From positions 13,000,501-13,064,500 of the forward strand of contig NC_073354.2 in the NCBI RefSeq assembly GCF_027580225.2: a stretch of DNA of 64,000 nt. The letters are read 5' to 3'. This DNA comes from Misgurnus anguillicaudatus (Eukaryota; Chordata; Actinopteri; Cypriniformes; Cobitidae). The number at the start of each line of letters is the position of its first letter. Within the stretch, counting starts at the first letter, position 1. Of the stretch, positions 48,734-60,656 are shown piece by piece. The notes beneath the pieces are model-generated. The model was not told the DNA's origin. It searched no databases and saw only the letters and a list, made by a program, of their open reading frames with translations. The position numbers and the translations under genes were made by a program.

Positions 48734-49406
48734 CAGGGGCATTGCTAGACATAAAGCTCTACTGGGCAACAGGCCCCCCATTTTTTCTGTTTTTTTTTTA
48801 AAGCCTGCTGTGTGCAACACAGTATAATCTTCATATACTTAACACTTTTACATGTTTGATGGCATAAATGGCATAAAGGTTTGGAAAAATAAGAGGATTG
48901 AGAAAATATTTTCTTGCATTTTACATTATATAATGATAACAATGATTAATAACTATTTTTTTACAAGAATATTTTTACAATAATTCTATTTCAAGAAACC
49001 AGTCATTTTATAGTCATAGTTACTGCTAACTAATTATGTAGTGTCCTAGAGTTAAATATTAGTCAACTAAATATTAATTTCATATCTGAAATACAGAACA
49101 GTATAACACATACATGTTTTTATATGTGCGCGGCTGAAGGCTCACACGCGCGAACATGAATTTGAGCGTGCACGTGTCAGGGCGACTGCTGTGTCGCTTT
49201 TACAAACATGATTTGGGTACTGCATTCCATAAAAAATTACGGAAATTATTGTATTTTAACAAACATAACTACATTGCATATAGATCAGTTTTTGTCGCGA
49301 TTATCTTTGTAAATGACTACACTAGATTACTTGAGATTTACACTGGGGCACAAAAGATTTATACTGGGTCACGTGCCCCAGTAAAAGGGGTCTAGCAACA
49401 CCCCTG
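48734..49406. mobile_element. Non-autonomous hAT element (673 bp), perfect 8-bp duplication
   Basis: The ends are CAGGGGCATTGCTAGACATA and ...GGGGTCTAGCAACACCCCTG. ATTCACAC precedes (48726-48733) and follows (49407-49414) it. It sits inside family C copy 1. No transposase frame. Confidence 0.95.
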
Positions 49407-49731
49407 ATTCACACTAACAATGATTTGCCGGAATCTGTGTGTGCGTTCACACAGATACCGTAAATATCCCGGAAAGACACGTGACGTGAAGTCCTGCACT
49501 TGATAGTTTATTTTCTCCGCAACGTCTGAAGTTTCTCTCTCCAGAAACCACTCGCATGCATTTTTGTTTATGATAAAGGCATGTAAAGTGCCGTTCTGTC
49601 ATGCTGGTGAATGATTTCACCTTCAGAGTTGGATATTTGATGAGCTCCCTTCAGTCCAGTTTGCAGACATTTCTCATTGTGAATGTAAGTGTGCATAAAA
49701 ATAAAAACGTTTTGAAAAGCTGAACGATATA

Positions 49732-49986
49732 TGAAGAGTTTCGTTGCAAAACGAGATAAATCCATTTTTTTTTAACATTTTTGTCAAAACATGTTTATTA
49801 TTATGTTATCATGTTATTATTATGTTTTATGGTGCTACTTAGCTGTATTTTTTAAGTTATGAAGGTTTCAATCAAAACAAACCAACTGCAGTTGCATTGA
49901 AATTAATTGGAATGTACAACCAAAAAACGAGATTTCTGAACAATTAAAAAAACGGTGGTTATCTCGTTTTGCAACGAAACTCTTCA
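49732..49986. mobile_element. Foldback with TGAAGAGTTTCGTTGCAAAA ends (255 bp)
   Basis: The left arm runs TGAAGAGTTTCGTTGCAAAA then CGAGATAA; the right arm is its perfect inverse over 28 bp, TTATCTCG then TTTTGCAACGAAACTCTTCA. The interior is AT-rich and non-coding. No clear target duplication. Confidence 0.9.
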
Positions 49987-50565
49987 ATTATCTAAACGAA
50001 GTTGCAATGATGCGCAATAATTTTTGTTTATTATAAGCATGTGACGCACTATATTCTGATGTTGCTGAATGATCTCCGCTTCAGCGCGGAGAGTGACAAG
50101 CTCCCTGATATCTGCTTCAGTCCACTTTGAAGACATTTCTCGTCATGAATGTTAATCTGCGTGTAAACCCCTCATTTTAAAGAGCTGAACCATAACTTCA
50201 TGTTGCCATGATACATGCTTCCTTACTATGACACGCCCCTTACGGCGTTGTTTCTGCGTCTCATTCACACTGAAGGCTTTCCGTTACTAGGTCCTCTTTC
50301 CGGGAGCGATCCCAGAACATTTACGGGACGTGTTTGCGTTCACACAGAAGCTTGTCTGCCAATTTTACGGGTATTTTCTGGGACCAAAGTGCTGTGTGAA
50401 TGAAGTTTAAATGCATGTTTAAGCTGCCTTAAAACATATTTTTTTCATGTATTGTTATGTCTCAAGATGCACACTATTGTTTTTTTTGTAAGGTATGTTT
50501 GTAAATTGTCCTAATATAACTAAGGTCTAGTCCTGGATTAATCTAAACCCTATCCGGGAAACCCC

Positions 50566-51880
50566 ACTTCAGATGCATTATTCAGTCAATTCAGTTCTCC
50601 AAAGTTTCAATAAAAACAAGCTTGCAACATCTTTCTCCTTTCACTTACAAACCTCTAACAATGTGAGTATTTCTAATATGGGTCAGTGGAAGTGGATCCG
50701 AGATCCCTTCCATCGATACCAACGAGTTTGTTGTCTCATCCAGTTTCCTGTCCCAATATAAACACAGCCCAGGAACAATCCATTCATTTACAAAGTTAAA
50801 TTTAGATTATGAAAAGTGTGTAGTAGTAATGTGTGTCACTGCAGTGTCTATGAAATTAAACGGATGTGTATTTCGCATTGCTGATACTGTGACAGCGACA
50901 AACTGTGTGGGATACGTCTAGCATCCTCTTCCCCATCTTGCTCAGTGGCTCCACACCTCTTCCTGGCGTCTTGTGATGGTTTCTGAGATGTTTAATGTCA
51001 CGCTCTGTTTTTCATCTTGGCAACGGTGAGCAGTATATGTCTGAATTGGACACTGTTTGTGGTTGCTCTCAATTTAGTCCATATTGGTGAAAAATTCATG
51101 GAACTGTTTGCGTGTTTTCATTTCTTTGATGATTTTATTTAAATGGACTTGCAGTATAATTTTCCAGCTTTCAGTAATGCATCTTGCTTAAGGGCTTAAT
51201 TGTGCTAGCTCAAGAAATGCCCAACCTGGGGTTTAAAGGCACAACTGTTCAGGTACACACCACCAAGCCATAGTCATCCCATTAAAGGCTCACTTAATGG
51301 ATGTGTATTTCAGCCTACAGTATCATGTAGCCAGCTTAAAAATTTGGATGAATATTTTTTGAATAAGACTGGAATTTATATGTAGGCCCCCTCAGGAACC
51401 GTTACATGAAGTCCCTGTAAACCATCTTTGAGCAAACCATCAAAACTTTAAAGCTGGACAACTCCTCAACACGCACATAAGTTCATCATCATGTCCATGA
51501 TATTCTGTATACATGCGTGTGTGAAAGCTCTGCAAATTCTTTTGACAACCAAACACTTCAATTTTCATTCTGCTCAAAACCTTGTGGTTTCTTTGTGAGC
51601 CCATTGGCAGGCAGCTGGTGAGATGTGCCATGGACTTAATCCTGTGTTTGTACTCGTTTTTTTATGGGAAAGCATTCTGACATGTGAAAATGCTTGTTTG
51701 TGTGTTTATGTCAGTAAGAAAGAGAGAAAGGGTGGGAACCAAAGAGAAAGTCTTTTAAAGTGTGTTTTTATGTCCTGCCATCATTCCAATGATGATGAGT
51801 GCTGTAATGGAGGAAAGTAATTTTCCAAGGGGTATTAATGACAGCCGAAAATATCCCACACCCTGAATACAATTTAGATA
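50566..51880. other. No recognised feature
   Basis: About 1.3 kb with no transposon ends recognised and only short frames; possibly single-copy. Confidence 0.4.
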
Positions 51881-52074
51881 TGTGACCCAGTCTGTGCAAA
51901 GTCACTTTTGCAATATATTGATTTTCTATATATAATTATCATAATGTAAAGAACATTCTGTGTTCTGTGAAAATTTAACCTTGATATATATGTGAAACCA
52001 TTGAATGAAATTAAACGTTGATTCATAAAAATTAGATTATGAGACTTTAGCCTGGATTTCACATACAGGGTCAC
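51881..52074. mobile_element. Foldback MITE with TGTGACCC ends (about 194 bp)
   Basis: TGTGACCCAGTCTGTGCAAA on the left is mirrored by TTTCACATACAGGGTCACGT on the right. The interior includes TTAGATTATGAGACTTTAGC. A common fish foldback type. Confidence 0.78.
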
Positions 52075-52094
52075 GTGCACTTTTGCAATCCTGC

Positions 52095-52240
52095 AGTTTT
52101 ATGTAGCACAGTTGGTAGAGCATTGTGTTAGCAGTGTAAAGGTCATTGGCTGTGGAACACAGTTTACTCATAAATGCACCTTGAATGCACAAAAAGTCAC
52201 CTTTGATAAATACGTCAGCCAAATGCATATCTGTAAATAC
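52095..52240 (+). mobile_element. tRNA-derived SINE, heavily diverged
   Basis: TAGCACAGTTGGTAGAGCAT is an A-box-like head. GTGTTAGCAGTGTAAAGGTC corresponds to the middle of the copy at 41599-41745. The tail CAGCCAAATGCATATCTGTA fits the SINE end. The B box is unrecognisable. Confidence 0.72.
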
Positions 52241-52509
52241 GGTGCCATACAGGCACGCAATAGAGCTCTAGTTTGGTGTTTCTAGGTTTGGCACACATTT
52301 ATATAATTTCTGTGTCAAAAAGAGATTAACATTGATTGTCTGTGGCACAATGCCCCGAGACAGGAATGATGGTTACTGTCTAGACCGTCAATAATCCTCC
52401 ATGACCTCTCCATTCTCCAAAAACACATGTACAGTGGAATAAAAGAGATGAAATATTGTGCGTCATGCATTTTAAGTTACAGTCTCAAAGCATCTTTATG
52501 GCTAAGCCT

Positions 52510-52570
52510 GAATAGTTCACCAAAAATGGCATTTCTTTAATTATTTACTCACTTTCTAAACCTGCATTTT
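52510..52570. mobile_element. Fragment related to the nested MITE at 25624
   Basis: GTTCACCAAAAATGGCATTT and TTATTTACTCACTTTCTAAA then CCTGCATTTT follow the left arm of that MITE with many changes. Only one arm remains. Confidence 0.5.
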
Positions 52571-52775
52571 TGAAAATATGAAAAAATTCTCGTAATAAGG
52601 ATTGGTCATGATACACATGATGTCTAACAATGTTTGCTGTTGTCACTGATGTCAAATCTGCTGAAATGTATAATGAAGAATCCGGCTTGAATGCATAAAA
52701 GTGTACATAATAATTGATTGTGATATGAGAATAAGTGGTGAAGTCACAGAAGCTACAAAGTTTGCTGTGCACTTA

Positions 52776-54077
52776 AGCCGGATTTATACTTCTGCATTGA
52801 ACCTATGTTGAACAGTAGGCTACGCACTAGTTTTCATTTATACGTCTGTGTTGTTATCCGCGTTGACACTGTAGACCACTAGTGGGCAGTGTCGAGGGGA
52901 CATGGTACACAGTATCTTGCTCTGGGGTAAATGAAAATACTGTTACATGTGAATACTGTGATATTGTGTTTGCCAGTACTGTATCGATTTTCTATAAACA
53001 ACAACAACAAACAATATTTTTTTAAATAAAAATCCTACACGATTCATGGCAGTTTGTTTGGCTCATTTACATCCTGACCACTAGATTGCACTCAAACTGA
53101 TTTTGTCAAGTGAGAGATGGACAACATTTTTGTAAATAAAACCTAAACCCACCCCAAACCCCAACCCTAAACATAACCAAACCCTTAAATCAGAGGACCA
53201 TGATAAGTAAATAACCTACCAGTTTGTGATATAGTCACATAATTTTTTGATTCTTTTTTCGTGATATTATCACAAATTTACGCGTTTTTTCGTGATCCTA
53301 TAACAAACTTTTGTTTTCGTGTGATTATCACGTATTGGTTACTCAACTGTTTTGTCCTATTTTCTTACCATTGTCGCTTCGGTTTAGGGTTAGATTTGGT
53401 GCTTGCATTAGAATGTCACTTTATATATTGGTTTATACGATTTTTTCTGATTTATTTTTTTATATGTCGCCTGGCGTTAGGGTTAGAGTTGGGTTTGGGT
53501 AGGGATGTAATTTTATGTAAATCCAACCCTAAACCGAAGTGACAACGGTAAGAAAATAGGATAAAACAGTTGAGTAACCAATACGTGATAATCACACGAA
53601 AACAGGAATTCGTTATACGATCACAGGAAGCGCGGAGATTCGTGATAATATCACGAAAAAAGAAAAAAAAATTACGAATATATAACGAAATTTCGCGAGA
53701 CTGGGCTGAAATAACAATGGTCTAGAAACAGCTTATCCTGGTTGTAAGCTTAATCTTAAAACAAACTGTAAACTTATTCCTGAAATCTGATTGGTTGATT
53801 GAAATGTTGTCCCAGGATCAACATAATTATATTCCCAAAAGAGGACATATTCAAATATATTGCCTCGCTTTACAGTATCGCAACACATTGCATCGCAACC
53901 ACTGTATCGTGATAAGTATATGTGATGCTATACATCACACATTTTTGTTGACTTAAGGGTGGGATTCTAGCAAACCAATCACATCGCTTGTTACATTTTG
54001 TTACATTTTTCGGGAGGTGTTCGTCAGCCTATACGTAGGCTCACCATACACTTCAATGCAGAAGTATAAACTGGTCT
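52776..54077. mobile_element. Element family E (about 1.3 kb) hosting family F copy 3
   Basis: AAGCCGGATTTATACTTCTG then CATTGAACCTATG at the left is mirrored by CACTTCAATGCAGAAGTATA and AACTGGTCT at the right. GTAGGCTACGC and GCCTATACGTAGGC are inner partners. Family F copy 3 sits inside. No target duplication confirmed. Confidence 0.72.
53218..53708. mobile_element. Foldback family F, copy 3 (about 490 bp, uninterrupted)
   Basis: The arms are TTTGTGATATAGTCACATAA and the inverse near ATTACGAATATATAACGAAA. Inner blocks are CATTGTCGCTTCGGTTTAGG, GTCGCCTGGCGTTAGGGTTA and CCTAAACCGAAGTGACAACG. It preserves GGTGCTTGCATTAGAATGTC then ACTTTATATATTGG, the empty site of the G insertion in copy 1. 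Confidence 0.92.
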
Positions 54078-55369
54078 TTACTGTCACCTATTAGTATACA
54101 TTATAGACACTATACCAGTTTTTTTCTGATGAATATATAGTGTTATCAGAGCTCAGTTTTCAGCTGACGCTACATCAGCATGCTGTTCACGCTTCCGTCT
54201 CACTCCATAAAAACTCACACGAGGGGGTCGGTCATGGAATTCAAAACACATGGATTTAAGAGTTAAGCATATGACAACCTTTGGTCTGTTTCTCACACAA
54301 AGCCATCATATTACTTCTGAAGAACGGGAAATATAGCGCACACATCATATGGGTGGTATTATACAGTTATGTGTCTTTTATTTACGATAGGAAAGATGAA
54401 GGGTTTCCGTCATCACAGAAACAAGATAACTCAAGGCCAGTGGTTCTCAAGTGTGGGGCGTGAAATGGTGCCAGAGCGCAAAAATACATTAATTTATCAT
54501 AAATTCTATATGTTCAAACCTCAGAAAAACTAAGCTATTATACTGCACTACATTGGATCATTTAATATGTTTTTTTATGCAAATTCTGAGTTTGTTTATG
54601 ACAATAATTTTCTTTTGCAAGGTTACGAAAAGCTTTACACAAGGGGGGCGCACGCCGAAAATTTGCCTTAGTTGCGTGAATGTCTGAATGGAGAGGGTGT
54701 CACATGCAGCAGGTGTTTTTGTTAAAAAAAATAATAATAAATGATGATTCATTAAAAATGTATTTTAACAAAATGTTTGATTCATTAGTGGGTGCATAAT
54801 AAGAAAGAAATCAACAAGAAGGAAAAGTGTCCGTATCTTTCTGTCTCTATTTGTAAAATGATGTCAATTTCATGGATCAATGCAATAGCTGTGCAGAGCG
54901 CAGTGATTTCATCTTTGTTGACTTAGGAAGGAAGCCATTTGGATGATAGCCAATCATAGTGTTTCCCTTAAGTCTATGTAACTTACATCTCTATGTAAAG
55001 TGTATATTAGCAAAGTTCACAGCAAACCAACAGAGTCAATATTAGCAAAAAACACAGAGACGAGCACAGCCACAGATGGGAGAGCCTGTGCGTCTTAGTG
55101 ATGAAGTGTAAATACAGAAAGGGTATAAACTGTAAATATTAATGCAATTAATTCCTTATCCAGTCATTTGTTTTCTAATTATACCAATGAATGCAGTATT
55201 CAGCCAATTGTTTTGATTAATTATAATAATTGTATGAGCTAATAACAATGTAAATGACTTAGGTCTGTTTATGTTACTGGATTATTTGTGTTATGCAATG
55301 ACATTGTAGCAGTGGCTTGTGGTCAAGTAAGCATGGTCCATAAGCATGTGTGTAAGATGGGTGAGGGCA
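54078..55369. other. Mostly unassigned; hAT-end fragment at about 54439-54690
   Basis: CAGTGGTTCTCAAGTGTGGG near 54441 is a typical hAT left terminus. GGGGGGCGCACGCCGAAAAT near 54643 may be its eroded other side. No duplication is visible. The remaining sequence shows nothing recognisable. Confidence 0.45.
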
Positions 55370-55377
55370 GGGTTTAA

Positions 55378-55826
55378 ATTGGGCCGGGGCTGTCCGGGGC
55401 TAAGCTCCGGCACATAGGCTGAAGGTCTCGCTCTGCTCGTGCCAGTGTACCCGCTGTGCTTGTGCGTGTGTACTCGCTACGCTGGTGCGTGTGCACTGAC
55501 GCGAAGGGAATAATGTGTTTCCATTCATTATGGGGCATACGCACCAACGCAAGTTCAACGATTTGCGCGAGTAGATTACATACAAAGTCAATGCAAAGAC
55601 GCAATCAGACGCGTCCTCGCACGGGGCGATGCAAATCACGCGAATTGGGCGGCGCAATTGCAGCGGAAACACGCGCTTTTCCTTTTAAACGCGTCTTCGC
55701 GCAAGTTATGCAACTCGAGCGAAAAAAACTCAGGAACTTCAAGAACGCGCTTTCACACAGGATCATTTGACATTGTAGAGACGTGAGAGAGAGAGAGAGC
55801 GCGAGAGAGAGAGCGCGCGCGAGAGA

Positions 55827-55908
<82 letters not shown>

Positions 55909-56525
55909 ATAATGGTGCCCACGTCGAGGGAATTTAATAGAAGACTAGAAACGTGTTAAGGACTAAAGTATGTATGTCACTCATCTAATTACAGTATGTT
56001 AACTGGATAACACTGCATATAACTCATTGTATAGTTTAATACATTTATGTATTTTGATGACACAAATCAAACCTTACGATTGTTTTATCTGCTGACCAGC
56101 ATAGGGAATCTCTATTGCTAATTTATTAAACATGTTGATGATACAGTACTGTGTGTTGTACCTTTTCTTGTTAATTTAATCTTTTTGTGTAGCCTATCTT
56201 ATGCATATAGAATTATTCAAGGAGGTTGATTCCTTTTACTTCATTTAAAGTTTGATCAATTGTGCATAATGACATGTGCAACAAATGGATATAGGGTGTC
56301 AAACTCATAGATTTGCATAATTTAAAATTCAGACACTCTTTATAAAATATTTGTGGTCAATCTCTGGCACAGATTTAAAGTTGAAACTTATCAAATCCTT
56401 TCAGAGGTCCAGAATGTCATTAAAACACACCAGTGGCTTTGCTGTCATCAGTATTAAACATGTTACCTCTTAAAGTACCCTCCCCGCAGAGCCCCCCCAC
56501 ATAACAAATCCCAATTTAACCCCTG
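55378..56525. mobile_element. Non-autonomous hAT element (1148 bp), perfect 8-bp duplication
   Basis: The ends are CAGGGTTTAAATTGGGCCGG and ...CAAATCCCAATTTAACCCCTG. GGTGAGGG flanks both sides (55370-55377 and 56526-56533). The interior has a CpG-rich stretch (55390-55760) and a long GA microsatellite. Frames on both strands across the CpG-rich part are compositional. Confidence 0.94.
55785..55905. repeat. (GA)n microsatellite
   Basis: About 120 bp of GA repeats with a few GAGCGC interruptions at the left, inside the hAT element. Confidence 0.98.
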
Positions 56526-56533
56526 GGTGAGGG

Positions 56534-57084
56534 ATACTCCAGTTTCTTTATTTCAGGCGAAATGCTTGGTTGTATGTAAAAATGTAAGTGTGTAGGCCTA
56601 ATCCCCCAAACGCAAGGTCCATAGAGCCACAGCAGCACCACTGTAATCTATGTTTTAGCACCAGCCAACAGGGACGTTCCCCATGGATGACATCACTAAG
56701 GCTTTAATCGGCGTGGTTACTGGAGCCAAATTGGAAGAGTGCCCTATTAGCGAATGCTTGCTGGCATGCACAGGGAAAACAGTTTTAAAGTCTATTTTTT
56801 AACAGCGATTTTTACTGAGCAGGATCATCTACACACAATCACTAGGTCACACGAAGCGCTTGCAGTTTTTGAAGTAAAAAATGTTAAAGAGCATAGGATT
56901 AGAGAGCTTTACTACCAATGGTACAGTGTTTGGCATAGTCATGCATTCCACAGATTGAGATGTTTGTACGTCAGTAGAATCTCTGCCCTTATATTCAAGA
57001 CTGAGAAACTGAAAAATCAACAAAGCTCAAATAGCAGAACAAACAAAACAGACAAAGCAGAAATATTTCTCTTCATTTGGGGAG
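56534..57084. other. No recognised feature
   Basis: The 115-codon frame at 56754-57101 has no domain and runs into the family A repeat, so it is not treated as a gene. Confidence 0.4.
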
Positions 57085-57439
57085 AGCAGGGGAGAAAATA
57101 AGATTTTTTCAGAAAAACAAAATTTTTAAAGATATTGTTTTAGACAGAGATACGTGTATATTTTCGCTGTAACTCACAAGTGTGGTCTATCAATACCAGG
57201 TGTAATTTTAAACAAATGTAAAATGGCTTCAGTATAATTTCACTTTGAACATAAGTAGCGCATTGTTATTTTCGACCCTGCCAGCTGGGATGAAAGTAAC
57301 ACACAGGTGGGTCAAAAGTAACACAACAAAACAAGATAGATTTTTGTGTTACACTTGTTATTAGTAAATATACATGAATATGACCTTGTTAATATGTAAC
57401 TGCAAACTTTTTAGTCGCTTATCTTTGCAAAAAAAATAC

Positions 57440-58438
57440 TTAAAGCGGAAGTCCACCCTAAAACAACATTATGCTCCAACACTATATTTCATCACATATA
57501 TGTTGTTGATTGTGCTGCTATCAAATGTACTAACTCCATATAAAAAAATAAGCTTTTAAACGCTACAGTAACAGTGATTTGACGAGTCACCGCAAGAAAA
57601 ATGCACGACTACATATTCTGAACATTTTAAATGGGAGTGGGTCTTGAGGCGAGATGATTGACAGTAGATGCTAACGTTCTTTGATTGACAGCTGCACAGG
57701 ATGAGGTAACGTTAGCTTGCTTTGCTCGTGTTCATAATAACAACAACATGATAATAACTTTCTACGTAGTATTTTTATCGTAGTTACACAAAACAAGCAA
57801 CAACTAAGCCAAATGATGTTTTAGATATTTTTACCATTTTACATTATATGAGTCCGCGGAAAAACGGTGCTGAAAACAGTACTCAAAATCTTCCTGCCAA
57901 AAGTGCTGTATGTATATTCAAATTTTTATCTGTTAGTGCTGTGTCAGCTGAGGGTCGTGTTGATGTAAACAATAAAAACTCCCGGTGGCCTGAATTTGTT
58001 GTCCTTACATCCACATACTGCACAGGTTCTAGAAATCTTTTATCGAGGGTTTTGGCGATTTACCCTTCAGAGACGGTAAAAGCGGCGTTACTCTTTGGTT
58101 GGGTTTGTCTGCTGGCTAACTTTAAGTTGATTTGAGAGCAGGTTGAGCGGTAAAAGAAGTTATTAGGCTTGTTCAGCTTCATGCGGCGCCACAAGAATAG
58201 ACAGCCGGATGACGTCAAAGTACCGCGAGAGCGATTGACGAAATCATACGAAGGAGTTTGCTTTTAAATCGCTCTCGCGGAACCTTGATGTCATCCGGCT
58301 GTCGGTTCTTGCGGCGCTGCATGAAGTCAAAGAAACCTGAAGACTGCATCGGTCATTAGTGGGTGGAGCTAATGACTCGGCGCAGTGCATTCTAGTTAAT
58401 TGAGTCCATCAAAGACCATTACGAAAATTCCGCTTCAA
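57440..58438. mobile_element. Element R inserted in family A copy 2 (about 1.0 kb)
   Basis: The left end TTAAAGCGGAAGTCCACCCT and right end ...CGAAAATTCCGCTTCAA are short inverted repeats. The left carries TTAA; the right reads TTCAA, so the target duplication is imperfect. It contains the GC-rich hairpin module Q copy 2. The 95-codon frame at 57848-58135 (MSPRKNGAENSTQNLP...) has no recognised domain. Confidence 0.65.
58165..58338. mobile_element. GC-rich hairpin module Q, copy 2 (about 174 bp)
   Basis: CTTCATGCGGCGCCACAAGA, ACAGCCGGATGACGTCAAAG and CCGCGAGAGCGATT are mirrored by AATCGCTCTCGCGG, TTGATGTCATCCGGCTGTCG and CTTGCGGCGCTGCATGAAG. The match to module Q at 40449-40586 is strong. 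Confidence 0.85.
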
Positions 58439-58760
58439 CAAACTATCAATCTAATAATCTTAATCATGAAAATTTCTTTCTTTTTTCTCATGTAAAATGC
58501 AAAATGGAAATTAATTACTTGTGATAACTGGCTAAAATATCTAAAGTTTAATTCCACTTTAATTACATTTTTATTTATCAAATGTTTCAAAAGCAACCCA
58601 CAGTACAAACTTGAATTGCTGAGAAACAAAAACTAAACTTCAACAGTATGAACAGAATGAAATTTAAATTAAATCAAATTAGCATAATATACATTTTTAA
58701 TGTATAATGCAACAGTATTAGCAGCAGGACAAAAGTGTTACAGGAACTCCTTACATTTAA

Positions 58761-59259
58761 ACCCATTTTATTTTTATTTTTAAAAACTCTGAGACGGCAT
58801 ACTTTAGGATGTGTTACAGAATAAAATAACCTGTAGATTGATCAGTAATGTAACACATGAAACTTATTATTTACTTATCATGGTTGAACACAGCTTTCTG
58901 GAGCTAGACGTGTGAAACGATGACGAAATAACGCAATATTTGTCAGCTCTGTCAAGTGTTGCGTTCTAAAGATGCTGTCATTGTTTGAAATGCAAATGTA
59001 ATCAGGGCTTGTTAATTACTTCGTTGTACTTTTGTTGTAGTAACCTTTAAAAAAACATAAATACATAATAAAACACATATACTATACACAATAAAACACA
59101 TATATACACAATATACATTTGGTACCAATATGTATTTTGAGGTACTTATATGAAAAAAGTGTCACACTATTGAGAGCTAGGGACCATTTTTTGATAATGA
59201 TTGTTGAATGATTATTGAAATGAATGCATCTATCAAATGCATAAATGTAACTGTTGCTC
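58761..59259. other. No recognised feature
   Basis: AT-rich. A short ATACACA-rich run lies near 59070-59115. No frame of interest. Confidence 0.4.
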
Positions 59260-59463
59260 TTAAAAGTGGTGTGTGTAAATTTAAACTGCATTAAGTGAGA
59301 TTGGTAGCCGCCACAGGACAAACATGTCGTCGTCTGAGACAACATAGGGACAAAACGCGGTCTGTAGAGCAGTTTGTTCGTTTAGGGCTACTGTAGAAAC
59401 ATGACGCGAATACCATGTAAGAGGACTCGCGGTGTATGTAGATAAAAACGTCTCATTCTAAGG

Positions 59464-60656
59464 CAGGGGTCTTCAACTACTTTTCTTCGGGGGCCAGATT
59501 TTAAAATTTTAAATATGACGCGGGGCAAACTTTTACCCCTATTTTTACTTTTGATATATTTTTTACTTTTACCATATATGTGTGTGTGGTGTTGTCATTT
59601 TTGTTACTTTTGTTGTAGTATATTTGAAAAAAACATATTAAAAACATGCATTTTCAAAAAAAAAAATTGAAATTAAAAGCCTTTTAATTACTGAAAACTC
59701 ATATTTTCTTTATTAATATTTAAAAACAATTGCAGTTTAACATGTAAGAGCCAAATGTTAATAGTAAAAGTGTAAAAGATCAACACTCCTAAACATATTT
59801 TGTTTATAACTGTTTACTTTCATTAATTGTTACATGTCAAGTATTCACAACATATAGCCAGTCTTCTCCTAATGACTAAAATTGCACTACATGTTTTTTT
59901 TTTATATATATTTTATAGATACATAGGCTAAACAGCCTTTCCATTGTACATTACATACAGATATAAATGTCGGAAGTTCGCCCCCTAGTGGCAGTCGTAA
60001 CGAAAATGTAGTTTAATCGTAAATCTGTCATGGGAGAGAACCTTTAATCTACGAATATATGTATAGTTAATAATTTACTTACCAATAATTAAAGTATTCA
60101 AGTGTTACTGATAAAGTAAAACAAAAAATAATTAATAATTTTAACTTTGCACACAGTTTTGATTGGAACACACTGAAATACATCACTTCCGGTCGCCGCG
60201 TCACATGCGTGTAGTCGCATAACGTTATTTTCTTGAATGCATCCAAAGCTCGAATTGGATCAGATAATTACGCACCCGCAGATGGTTGGCACCCCACACA
60301 GCCCCTTTCTGTGTTGTCTTGTACAGTGTAAAGGTAAAAGTAACCACGCTGAATTTAAATCAGACTGGTTGTTTCTCATTAAGGCTGCAGTCTCCGGAGG
60401 TCGCATTTTGCATACGTCATTAAGTCTAATTTCAGAATTTAACAATTCTAAAGTTCACTATTATTCTTAGTTAATCGCAAATTGTTGTAATATGCTTATG
60501 ATTTGTGAATGTAATGCTCAGTTAACTTAAACTTGATGACGAATGAAGTCTGCATATGCGACCTCCGGAGGCTGCAGCCTTCCGATTGAAAAACGGACAA
60601 AGGTGACCGGCGGGCCGGATAAAGATGATTGGCGGGCCGCCAGTTGACTAGCCCTG
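59464..60656 (+). mobile_element. hAT-like element family H, copy 2 (1193 bp), perfect 8-bp duplication
   Basis: Ends CAGGGGTCTTCAACTACTTT and ...GCCGCCAGTTGACTAGCCCTG. TTCTAAGG flanks both sides (59456-59463 and 60657-60664). Sub-terminal GGGGGCCAGA and GGCGGGCCGCCAG are the GC-rich partners. The segment 60085-60370 matches family H copy 1. A secondary palindrome (TCCGGAGGTCGCATTTTGCA and TGCATATGCGACCTCCGGA) spans about 60384-60570. Confidence 0.94.
60384..60580. repeat. Foldback inside family H copy 2
   Basis: GGCTGCAGTCTCCGGAGGTC and GACCTCCGGAGGCTGCAGCC are near-perfect inverted ends. CATACGTCATTAAGTCTAAT has a partner near 60530. Absent from family H copy 1, so probably a separate small MITE. 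Confidence 0.75.

Larger units (their letters stand above)
48646..50407 (+). mobile_element. Family C, copy 1 (1762 bp), containing two further insertions
   Basis: The ends GCCCTTTTCACACAGACATT and ...AGTGCTGTGTGAATGAAGTT are loosely inverted around a CACACAG core. TAAA flanks both sides (48642-48645 and 50408-50411). The right-hand third (ACGGGTATTTTCTGGGACC, AGGTCCTCTTTCCGGGAGCG) matches the left of copy 2 at 62798, inverted. It holds a hAT element (48734-49406), a foldback (49732-49986) and two internal direct repeats (about 49639-49723 and 50097-50193). Confidence 0.8.
48601..50565. mobile_element. Foldback family D, copy 2, split by family C
   Basis: The left remnant GGACAGGATTTACCCTAGTC then CCAGACTAAA continues, after the insertion, as TAAATGCATGTTTAAGCTGC, CTCAAGATGCACAC, AACTAAGGTCTAGTCCTGGA and CTATCCGGGAAACCCC. 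Joined this is the usual order of the family. Confidence 0.75.
57085..58760 (-). mobile_element. Family A, copy 2, split by a 1-kb element
   Basis: Inverted relative to copy 1 (253-735). The 5' portion holds TAACTCACAAGTGTGGTCTA and GTCAAAAGTAACACAACAAA. After the insertion it resumes and reaches CAAAAGCAACCCACAGTACA, AACTTGAATTGCTGAGAA and AACAGTATTAGCAGCAGGAC. The order is consistent with one element interrupted once. Confidence 0.75.

Noticed and set aside
53130..53180. CCCTAAAC-type run as an interstitial telomere
   Set aside because: The units are irregular (AACCCACCCCAAACCCC) and not TTAGGG arrays.
55605..55922. Leu/Ser-repeat frame on the minus strand
   Set aside because: Translation of the GA microsatellite plus CpG-rich sequence of a hAT element.
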